DNA of 6,182 nt, taken from contig JBDIBB010000205.1 in NCBI GenBank assembly GCA_039812685.1, positions 1 through 6,182 of the forward strand. Reading direction: 5' to 3'. The stretch is from JBDIBB01 sp039812685 (lineage in GTDB: Bacteria > Acidobacteriota > Vicinamibacteria > Vicinamibacterales > JAFNAJ01). The notes below the pieces were generated by a model. It was not told the origin of the DNA, searched no databases, and worked only from the letters and a program-made list of their open reading frames with translations. A program made the translations under genes and the position numbers. Each line of letters opens with the position of its first letter. Within the stretch, counting starts at the first letter, position 1. Shown here piece after piece: positions 1-5,038 of the stretch.

Positions 1-194
1 AACGCAGCGCCGGCTGGCGCGTCGCTGCCAGACATCGGCGCCGTCAGCACGATCGTCACCTCCGACGGGGATCCGCCGGGACTGCAGCCAGCCGCGGTCA
101 GCAGCGCCACCGCCAGCGCACCCATCGTCAAGCCGCGCCAGCGGCCCCCGCGTGCGATCCGGACGCCCGTGCGGGCGTGAGCATCGGCGGCCAT
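1..194 (-). CDS. Probable lipoprotein, N-terminal part only (possibly a periplasmic binding protein)
   Basis: This open frame runs off the left edge of the window; 64 codons are visible from an ATG whose first base is at 194. The translation begins with an Arg-rich stretch (residues 8-20), then a hydrophobic core (about residues 22-35, GLTMGALAVALLTA), then a Cys at residue 37 preceded by TAAG. This looks like a lipoprotein signal peptide with an imperfect lipobox, Ala rather than Leu at -3. The mature start is Ser/Gly/Pro-rich and followed by VTIVLTAPMSG, which resembles the first strand of type I periplasmic substrate-binding proteins (IGxxxPLTG pattern). That family guess is weak because so little is visible. 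The ATG lies 18 bases from the divergent sixA start and has no clear Shine-Dalgarno. Internal TTG or ATG codons at 131 and 125 would remove the basic n-region, so I prefer 194. Confidence 0.6.
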   Translation of the reverse strand, partial: MAADAHARTGVRIARGGRWRGLTMGALAVALLTAAGCSPGGSPSEVTIVLTAPMSGSDAPAGAA

Positions 195-202
195 CGCGCG
201 AT

Positions 203-209
203 AGGATGG
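203..209 (+). promoter_or_regulatory. Ribosome binding site of sixA
   Basis: AGGATGG lies 3 bases before the ATG at 213, with its AGGA core 6 bases away. It supports the downstream start over the in-frame upstream start at 177. It also sits in the 18-base gap between the two divergent start codons, leaving almost no room for separate promoters, so any promoter must lie inside the opposite gene's 5' coding region. Confidence 0.5.
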
Positions 210-212
210 CGC

Positions 213-686
213 ATGCGCCTGTTCCTGGTCCATCACGGAGAAGCCATCGGTCCCGAGGTCGATCCCCAGCGCCCGCTGACGGCCAGGGGCGTCGCCTCGT
301 GCCAGCGGCTCTCGGCGGCCTGTGCGGCGCGCGGTGCGCGCCCCGCGTTCATCTGGCATTCCGGGAAGCTCCGCGCCCGCCAAACCGCGGAGTATTTCTG
401 GCGAGCCTGCAACCCCCTGGCGGAGTTCGCCGCGGTCCGAGGTCTCCAGCCCGGCGATTCGCCCGGGTGGATGCGCGACCGTCTGGCGGGCGAGACGCGC
501 GACGTCCTGCTGGCAGGGCACATGCCGAACCTCCCGCGGCTGCTGCGGCTGCTGCTCGCCGGCGACGACCAGCAGACGGCCGACTTTCCCCTGCATGGCG
601 TGGTGGCGCTGGAGCGGGGCGATGACAGCAGTTACACGGAGGTGTGGCGAATGACCGAGGATGGCGAGATCGTCGCCCCCGGCTAG
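213..686 (+). CDS. sixA: SixA-type phosphohistidine phosphatase (histidine phosphatase superfamily)
   Basis: The 157-residue product matches the size and layout of SixA proteins, small cytoplasmic histidine phosphatases that remove phosphate from phosphohistidine, in E. coli on phosphotransfer proteins. Visible landmarks are: LFLVHHGEA at residues 3-11, the place of the RHG motif with His8 as presumed nucleophile; DPQRPLTARG at 17-26, the conserved 'RPLT..G' element; SGKLRARQTAE at 50-60, the 'S..RA.QTA' element with Arg54 as phosphate ligand; and LAGHMPNL at 100-107 with the second catalytic His103. The usual Arg before the catalytic His is replaced by His7. I chose the ATG at 213 because AGGATGG (203-209) lies just upstream and the family start MRLFLV follows directly; an in-frame GTG/ATG at 177 would add 12 unrelated residues. 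The stop overlaps the stop of the convergent amidohydrolase gene. The family is clear; the physiological substrate is not. Confidence 0.85.
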   Translation: MRLFLVHHGEAIGPEVDPQRPLTARGVASCQRLSAACAARGARPAFIWHSGKLRARQTAEYFWRACNPLAEFAAVRGLQPGDSPGWMRDRLAGETRDVLLAGHMPNLPRLLRLLLAGDDQQTADFPLHGVVALERGDDSSYTEVWRMTEDGEIVAPG

Positions 687-2176
687 TGTCGCGTCGCGCG
701 TCTGGCTTGCGCGAGCAGCGCCGCGCGGTCGAGCACTTCGCCACCACGGACGATGAGGGTGATGTCGGTCAGGGCGGCGAGGTCGGCCAGGGGATCGCCT
801 TTCACCGCGAAGAAGTCGGCGGGCGCGCCCGGGCGCCACTGGCCGACCATGCGCTCGCCCAGCACCGCGCCCGAGCTGGCGGTCGCCGCGCGCAACGCCT
901 CGGCGGGCGTGAGGCCGGCCGTCACCAGCCACTGCAGCTCCCGATGGATGCCCAGCCCTGGCGTGGGCCATCCCTCAGGGCCGGCGCCGCTGGCGGCCGC
1001 CAGCACGCCTCCCGCGTCGTGGAGGGCCTTGACGAACGCGAGGGCCCGCTCGAAGGCCTGCTGTCGCACCTTCGGATCCACGGCGGAGGCTCTTGCGGCG
1101 AGATCGCGCCTGGCTGATTCTGGCATCTGACTGATATCAGAAGCCGCCTCGGTGCGGCCAGCAACCAGCGCCTGTTCGTACAGCCTTGGGCTGACGGGGG
1201 TTCGCGAGCGGGCCAGCTCCGCCGCGAGCGTGCGCTGATCGCCGGCCGACAGCGACGCCCAGGCCGCATCGATCCCGATGTCGCTCTCGACGACGCCAGT
1301 CAGGGAAACGGCATGCGGATCGGCGACGTTGGGTGGAGGCGGCGGTTGGTCGGCAGGAGGCTTGACCGGGCTGCCCAGGCTGTCGATCAACGACACCCCG
1401 AGGCGGGCCGCCTGGCCCATCGGGGTGGCCCACGGTGTCAGGCTCACCTTCACCTTCGCCACGCGCGCGGCGGCTACAGCCCGCCTGACGCTGTCGGGCG
1501 GCACCTGGCTGGCCAGCCGCACCCATTCCGCACCCTGCGAGGCCTGCCGCTCCACCTCCCGGGCGACGCCCGCCGGATCCGACACCTGCACGAGCGGCGA
1601 CAATCCGCCCGCAAGCACAGCTCGCGCGCGATTCCCGAGTGGCGTCCGCATGTCGAGCGCCGGCCCCGTGGTCCAGAGCCGGGGACCCAGCACGTCGCCG
1701 CGCGCCACCCTGGCGGCCTGCTCGCTGGCCCATGGCAGCCGGATGTCGACCGTCCGCACGCGCATCACCCCGTGCGCGAGCGACATCGCGTAGTAGTAGT
1801 CGACGTCGAGCGCGCCGCCCGGCATGGCCTGCACCGCCAGGTCGACGAGCGGCGGGACAATCGTCGCGCCGCCGGCGTCGATCGTCCGGTTAGGCTCCGG
1901 CAGGGTCTCCGGTTGTTTCTGGTGTATGGCAGAAATCTTCTGCCCCTCGACCACCAGTGCGGCCACCGGCCGACTCCGGCCGGCCGTGACATCGAGCAGC
2001 CTGGCGTTCAGGATCACCAGCGGGACGGGCGCTTGCGCGACGGCGAGCGTTGCGAGACCGAGCCCGGAGATGAACGCCATGACGACAGGGTGCCGCCAGG
2101 GGACGAACCGGGCCGACGCAGCCTTACGGGTTTCGCCGCGATGTGTCGGGCGCGTCCGCGAAGAGCTCGTCATCAT
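683..2176 (-). CDS. Exported amidohydrolase-fold protein lacking the metal-binding residues (probable pseudoenzyme)
   Basis: The 497-residue product has a signal peptide: basic n-region to about residue 29, hydrophobic core 31-46, likely signal peptidase I site near AVA/Q at 45-48. It should be periplasmic or secreted. The rest follows the imidazolonepropionase-like amidohydrolase family: an N-terminal small beta domain (about 52-105, 'ILNARLLDV...VVEGQKISAI'), 'GGATIVPPLVD' (102-112), 'AHGVMRVRTVD' (134-144), 'GDVLGPRL' (160-167), 'ELQWLVTAGLTPAEALRAAT' (413-432) and 'PGAPADFFAVKGDPLADL' (449-466). The residues that normally bind two metals are missing: the HxH after the first strand reads LAV (113-115), the lysine position is Arg220, the two later His positions read Thr247/Trp249 and Ser266, and the final Asp region reads ASGAGP (395-400). 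A Pro-rich insert lies at 273-282. The frame is intact, so it is not an obvious pseudogene. The start ATG overlaps the decarboxylase stop (ATGA); no good Shine-Dalgarno is present, pointing to translational coupling. An active hydrolase is unlikely; its role is unknown. Confidence 0.85.
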   Translation of the reverse strand: MMTSSSRTRPTHRGETRKAASARFVPWRHPVVMAFISGLGLATLAVAQAPVPLVILNARLLDVTAGRSRPVAALVVEGQKISAIHQKQPETLPEPNRTIDAGGATIVPPLVDLAVQAMPGGALDVDYYYAMSLAHGVMRVRTVDIRLPWASEQAARVARGDVLGPRLWTTGPALDMRTPLGNRARAVLAGGLSPLVQVSDPAGVAREVERQASQGAEWVRLASQVPPDSVRRAVAAARVAKVKVSLTPWATPMGQAARLGVSLIDSLGSPVKPPADQPPPPPNVADPHAVSLTGVVESDIGIDAAWASLSAGDQRTLAAELARSRTPVSPRLYEQALVAGRTEAASDISQMPESARRDLAARASAVDPKVRQQAFERALAFVKALHDAGGVLAAASGAGPEGWPTPGLGIHRELQWLVTAGLTPAEALRAATASSGAVLGERMVGQWRPGAPADFFAVKGDPLADLAALTDITLIVRGGEVLDRAALLAQARRATRH

Positions 2177-3723
2177 ACGTGTTTCTGGCGCTCGCCAGAA
2201 ATGGGATTTGGATCCTTGGAGGCGTCCTGGAGCAGCCTGGCGGCGTGATGACGCAGCAGCGCCCAGGCTCGCGCAACGTGCCGCTCGCGCGTGCGGATGT
2301 TGCCCACGGCCAGGCGCAGGACGAATCGTCCGTCGAGCTTCGTGTGCGACAGGAAGACCTCGCCGGTGCTGTTCACCTCGTCGAGCAGGCGCTGGTTGAA
2401 CGCGTCCTGTGCCTCCGGTCCGTCCACCCCGGCCGGCACGGCGCGGAAGCACACGACACTGAACGGGACCGGCGCCACCCGCAGCCAGCCTTCGGAGTCG
2501 TCGACCCAGCCGGCGAACAGCCGCGCAAGGCGGACGTGTTCGGCCAGGCGGGCTCGAAGGCCTTCCGCACCGAAATAGCGGAGGATCATCCAGAGCTTGA
2601 GCGCACGGAACCGGCGGCCCAGTTGCACACCGGTGTCCATCAGGTTGAGCACCTCGCCGGCGTCAGACGTGCGGAGGTACTCCGGGACCAGAGAGAAGGC
2701 GGCCTTCAGGGTGTCGAGGTGCCTGGTGTAAGAGGCGCTGAGGTCGAAGGGCGTGAACAGCCACTTGTGCGGGTTCAGCACCACCGAGTCGGCACGATCC
2801 ACGCCCTCGAAGATCCACTCCCAGCCCGGCACCATGGCGCACACCCCCGCGTAGGCGGCGTCCACGTGAAGCCAGAGCCCCTGCTCCTGGCATACGTCCG
2901 CGATCGCGGGCACCGGATCGACGCTCGTGGTGGAAGTGGTGCCGACGGTCGCCACCACGGCCAGCGGCTCGCGGCCGGCGCGGCGGTCTTCCTCGATGGC
3001 CGCCCGCAACGCGTCGGGACGCATCCTGAAATCGGCATCAGCGGGCACCCTGACGAGGGCCGAATGACCGAAACCAAGGAGGATGGCGGCCTTGTCAACC
3101 GATGAATGCGCGTGCTCGGAGCAGTAGATCCGGTAGGCGGGCAGTGCCGGGCGCCCGGCCGTCCCCAGCTCGCGCACGGCGGGGACACGCACCTCGCGGG
3201 CCATGGCCAGCCCGTGCAACGTGGAAATCGACGCGGTGTCGTAGATGACGCCGCGGAAGGCATCGGGGAGGCCGACCAGGCGTCGCAGCCAGTCGAGGGC
3301 GACGCCTTCCAGCTCGGTCGTGGCCGGCGACGTGCGCCAGAGCATGCCCTGCTGGTTAAGGGCGGATGACAGAAAATCTGCGAGGATCCCGGGAGCGCTT
3401 GCGCTGATAGAGAAATAGGCGAAGAAGCCCGGTTGGTTCCAGTGCGTGAAGCCGGGCGCCAGCACCCGGTCGACGTCGGCCAGGATGGTTTCGATGCTCT
3501 CGCCGCGTTCAGGGGCCGCCGGTGGCAACGCCGCGCGCAGGTCGCCAGGCTTCACCTGCGAGAGCACCGGCAACTTCTCGCCGTGCTCGAGGTAGTCGGC
3601 GATCCACTCGACCAGCCGGTGCCCTGCCGACCGGAACTCGTCGGCGGGCATGTCGCCAATGAGTTCCTCTGGCGAACGCCCCACCCTGTCGGGAACGGTC
3701 TCGCGCCCATCGTCTTTCGCCAT
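2173..3723 (-). CDS. PLP-dependent group II decarboxylase, aromatic-L-amino-acid-decarboxylase-like
   Basis: The 516-residue product is a typical length for group II pyridoxal-phosphate decarboxylases (aromatic amino acid, tyrosine, tryptophan or DOPA decarboxylases), cytoplasmic enzymes that release CO2 from an amino acid to make an amine. Visible landmarks: an N-terminal helical segment (27-47, as in AADC); HWNQPGFFAYF at 94-104; the TSPATTELE element at 131-139; SEHAHSSVDKA at 202-212 with His206 stacking on the cofactor; VATVGTTSTTSVDP at 257-270; HVDAAYAG at 286-293 with Asp288 binding the pyridine nitrogen; NPHKW at 317-321 with Lys320 as Schiff-base lysine; and LGRRFRALKLW at 368-378. 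Tyr349 in VPEYLR matches the loop tyrosine (Tyr332 in mammalian AADC) needed for decarboxylation, arguing against an aldehyde-synthase variant. The amino acid substrate cannot be told from the sequence. The C-terminus (501-516) is a polar tail whose codons form an inverted repeat. The gene is first in a coupled pair with the amidohydrolase-like gene. The start ATG has only a weak GGGA upstream. Confidence 0.92.
   Translation of the reverse strand: MAKDDGRETVPDRVGRSPEELIGDMPADEFRSAGHRLVEWIADYLEHGEKLPVLSQVKPGDLRAALPPAAPERGESIETILADVDRVLAPGFTHWNQPGFFAYFSISASAPGILADFLSSALNQQGMLWRTSPATTELEGVALDWLRRLVGLPDAFRGVIYDTASISTLHGLAMAREVRVPAVRELGTAGRPALPAYRIYCSEHAHSSVDKAAILLGFGHSALVRVPADADFRMRPDALRAAIEEDRRAGREPLAVVATVGTTSTTSVDPVPAIADVCQEQGLWLHVDAAYAGVCAMVPGWEWIFEGVDRADSVVLNPHKWLFTPFDLSASYTRHLDTLKAAFSLVPEYLRTSDAGEVLNLMDTGVQLGRRFRALKLWMILRYFGAEGLRARLAEHVRLARLFAGWVDDSEGWLRVAPVPFSVVCFRAVPAGVDGPEAQDAFNQRLLDEVNSTGEVFLSHTKLDGRFVLRLAVGNIRTRERHVARAWALLRHHAARLLQDASKDPNPISGERQKHV
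2182..2201 (-). repeat. Inverted repeat (hairpin) before the amidohydrolase start codon
   Basis: Two 9-base arms, TTTCTGGCG and CGCCAGAAA, are perfect reverse complements separated by 2 bases. As RNA this would fold as a stem of 7-8 pairs with a 4-6 base loop. It covers decarboxylase codons 507-513 and ends 5 bases before the ATG at 2176, so it occupies the place where the amidohydrolase ribosome binding site would be. It could mask initiation until ribosomes translating the decarboxylase melt it, mark an mRNA processing or stability site, or be a protein-binding operator. No U-run follows, so it is not a standard terminator. Confidence 0.55.
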
Positions 3724-3731
3724 GGTTCCCG

Positions 3732-3737
3732 ATTATA
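3732..3737 (-). promoter_or_regulatory. Candidate -10 box of the decarboxylase operon (TATAAT)
   Basis: On the minus strand the hexamer TATAAT is a perfect match to the housekeeping -10 element, in a very GC-rich region. Its 3' end is 8 bases before the decarboxylase ATG, so transcription would start about at the start codon and give a leaderless or nearly leaderless mRNA. This agrees with the weak Shine-Dalgarno. I see no TTGACA-like -35 at 16-18 bases (the sequence there is GC-only) and no TGn extension, so the call rests on the -10 alone. Confidence 0.35.
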
Positions 3738-3790
3738 GGTCAGCGAATCCGTTCCCGCCGCGTGCGATGCCCGATGTGGGTGGACGGGGA

Positions 3791-3825
3791 TGCGGCAGCG
3801 GTGGCCGCAGGCAGAGGCAACTGCC
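3791..3825 (-). terminator. Two small adjacent hairpins downstream of the glycine-zipper gene
   Basis: TGCGGC (3791-3796) pairs with GCCGCA (3804-3809) around a 7-base loop, and GGCAG (3810-3814) pairs with CTGCC (3821-3825) around a 6-base loop. They lie 25-60 bases past the stop of the glycine-zipper gene, in the 126-base gap before the decarboxylase. No T-run follows on the minus strand, so this is at best a weak or factor-assisted terminator. Hairpins this small are common by chance at this GC content. Confidence 0.2.
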
Positions 3826-3849
3826 GATCCGGCACCCGCGAGCGCGAGC

Positions 3850-4812
3850 CTACCGCGGCACGTCGAACGTGACGGGCTGAGACAGCCGCACCGTCACGTT
3901 GCTGCCGGCGACGAGGCGCGCGTCGTTGCGCTCTCCGGCGGCAGCGGCGGCCGCACCGGCCCCGGCGCCGGCTGCCGTGCCGATCGCGGCGCCACGCCGG
4001 CCCCCGACGATGGCGCCGATGATGGCGCCGCCGATCGCGCCCGCGCTCACCTTGGCGGTGCTTTCGCCGGCCGGCGATTCGCCCTCGCGGAATACCGCTT
4101 CCGTCTGGATGGGCACGGCGCCCTCCGCGGTGATCAGGGTGTGGAACCTGACACCGAGCCGGGCCCGTTCCTTGAACTTCCCGCCGCGCACCACGAGGAC
4201 GACCGAGCCCAGCGCCCGCGTGCCGGCCGGAATCGTCACCAGGCCACCCGCCCGCACGTCGCGCGTGACCCGGGCGGTGACCTGGTCTTCGAGGCGCGCC
4301 GTCTCGCTCGACACCGAGTTCTCCACCTGCAGGCCGATCACCGCGCCGGCGGGTACGACCACCTCCTCGAACTCCGGCGATGGCGGCTCGGGCGTGTCGG
4401 CGGGAACCAGCGGGACCGGAAGCGCCGGCACGTCGGGCACCGGAGGATCGGAGGTGTCCGGGGGCGACGGCTCAGATGGGACCGGCTCTGAAGCCAGAGC
4501 GTCCGTCGCGGCGGACCGCGGTGCGGAGGGCGCCGGCTTCGAGCCCGACGCGGCCGCCGGCGACCTCGTCTCGACCGGTGCGGAGGCGGCGCTGCCAGTT
4601 GGGGCCGGGGCGACCTCCGTCGTGGCAGCCGTCGCGGCGGCGTCCGCTTCGCGCTCGGTGACGCCGGCCGTATCGGCAGCCATGGTTGAAGCCGGGCTGG
4701 CAGCGGGCACCGGGTTCACGGCGTTCTGCCTCACCGCGAGATAGGCTCCCGTGCCCGCAGCGCCCACGCACGCCAGCGCCAGGGCCCCGAATCCGAGGAG
4801 TCTCGCGTTCAT
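3850..4812 (-). CDS. Membrane-anchored protein with Pro/Ala-rich linker, beta-rich domain and glycine zipper; function unknown
   Basis: The 320-residue product has four parts. Residues 4-27 form a hydrophobic segment (LLGFGALALACVGAAGTGAYLAV), a signal anchor or signal peptide with Cys15 inside it. Residues 34-147 are a low-complexity Pro/Ala/Ser/Thr linker, ending in repeated PxPP-like units, as expected of a periplasm-spanning stalk. Residues about 149-241 look like a compact beta domain: 'VVVPAGAVIGLQVENSVSSETARLEDQVTARVTRDV', then 'VTIPAGTRALGSV' and 'RARLGVRF'. Residues 257-293 are Gly/Ala-rich with GxxxG spacing (GAIGGAIIGAIVGG), a glycine-zipper membrane segment, followed by a short strand (VTVRLSQPVTF). 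The 'PAGT...SS.TA..GD....V..DV' pattern is one I associate with uncharacterised envelope proteins and, distantly, TrbI/VirB10-like domains; this is resemblance only. The ATG at 4812 is chosen because GGAG lies 9 bases upstream and the hydrophobic segment follows at once. Longer upstream starts would add an Arg/Ala-rich stretch unlike a leader. Confidence 0.75.
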   Translation of the reverse strand: MNARLLGFGALALACVGAAGTGAYLAVRQNAVNPVPAASPASTMAADTAGVTEREADAAATAATTEVAPAPTGSAASAPVETRSPAAASGSKPAPSAPRSAATDALASEPVPSEPSPPDTSDPPVPDVPALPVPLVPADTPEPPSPEFEEVVVPAGAVIGLQVENSVSSETARLEDQVTARVTRDVRAGGLVTIPAGTRALGSVVLVVRGGKFKERARLGVRFHTLITAEGAVPIQTEAVFREGESPAGESTAKVSAGAIGGAIIGAIVGGRRGAAIGTAAGAGAGAAAAAAGERNDARLVAGSNVTVRLSQPVTFDVPR

Positions 4813-4821
4813 GATCCGGTT

Positions 4822-4825
4822 CTCC
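4822..4825 (-). promoter_or_regulatory. Ribosome binding site of the glycine-zipper gene
   Basis: GGAG, within TTGGAGAA on the minus strand, lies 9 bases before the ATG at 4812. It decides that start over in-frame upstream starts reaching back to 4998. Confidence 0.5.
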
Positions 4826-4973
4826 AACCCGACCCACGGCAGCAAGACCTGTGCCTCACGGCGAGTCCGGCGATCTCGGGCTCCGTCGTAATTGTCGGCT
4901 GGCCGGGCCGCGCTGGCGTGCTGCGCATGGGACGCCGACCGTCCTCCGGAGAGGGCTGAAGGCCGCCGTTCCG

Positions 4974-4996
4974 GCGCCGGCGGCTCAGGCCGGCGC
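4974..4996 (+). repeat. GC-rich inverted repeat upstream of the sigma gene promoter
   Basis: GCGCCGGC (4974-4981) and GCCGGCGC (4989-4996) are perfect 8-base reverse complements around a 7-base loop. The left arm overlaps a second palindrome, CCGGCGCCGG (4971-4980). The repeat ends 12 bases before the -10 candidate, so it overlies the -35 region and is placed for an operator. In DNA this GC-rich such repeats arise often, so the functional reading is tentative. Confidence 0.3.
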
Positions 4997-5005
4997 AACC
5001 CGTCG

Positions 5006-5014
5006 TGTTATAAC
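5006..5014 (+). promoter_or_regulatory. Candidate extended -10 promoter of the sigma gene
   Basis: TGTTATAAC fits the extended -10 pattern TGn-TATAAT with one mismatch at the last base. It is a rare AT-rich island in the region. No -35 match is seen at 17 bases, which extended -10 promoters tolerate. Transcription would start near 5021 and give an untranslated leader of under 20 bases, agreeing with the lack of a Shine-Dalgarno before the ATG at 5039. Confidence 0.4.
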
Positions 5015-5038
5015 CCACGCGCCATCGAATCGATCCCC

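Larger units (their letters stand above)
4813..5038. other. Divergent intergenic region between glycine-zipper and sigma genes
   Basis: These 226 bases separate two genes read away from each other and must hold both promoters. On the minus side I see only the GGAG ribosome binding site (4822-4825) and no convincing promoter. On the plus side there is a GC-rich inverted repeat (4974-4996) and an extended -10 element (5006-5014). Open frames crossing the region extend the flanking genes with low-complexity Arg/Ala/Gly sequence and I do not count them as coding. Confidence 0.6.

Noticed and set aside
1131..1140. Perfect palindrome CTGATATCAG
   Set aside because: It lies inside coding sequence (Ser-Asp-Ile-Ser-Gln codons), does not extend beyond 10 bases, and sits at no gene boundary.
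1313..2248. Long plus-strand open frame of 311 codons opposite the amidohydrolase-like gene
   Set aside because: It is rich in Arg, His, Pro and Gly with no recognisable domain, typical of antisense shadow frames in GC-rich DNA.
2177..2452. In-frame upstream extension of the amidohydrolase-like protein by 92 residues
   Set aside because: The extension is Arg/Ala/Gly-rich, lies fully inside the conserved decarboxylase C-terminal domain in another frame, and would bury the signal peptide. The ATGA overlap start is far more plausible.
2143..3105. Long plus-strand open frame of 320 codons opposite the decarboxylase gene
   Set aside because: The opposite strand carries every conserved decarboxylase motif; the plus-strand frame shows none of its own.
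3950..4060. Repetitive GGC/GCC-rich stretch resembling a DNA repeat array
   Set aside because: There is no constant unit; it reflects the Gly/Ala codons of the glycine zipper on the minus strand.
4813..4998. In-frame N-terminal extension of the glycine-zipper protein
   Set aside because: It is low-complexity, would place 62 charged residues before the signal segment, and the ATG at 4812 has a good Shine-Dalgarno.
4892..5038. In-frame N-terminal extension of the sigma factor
   Set aside because: It spans the extended -10 candidate and the inverted repeat, and its composition is unlike the sigma family.
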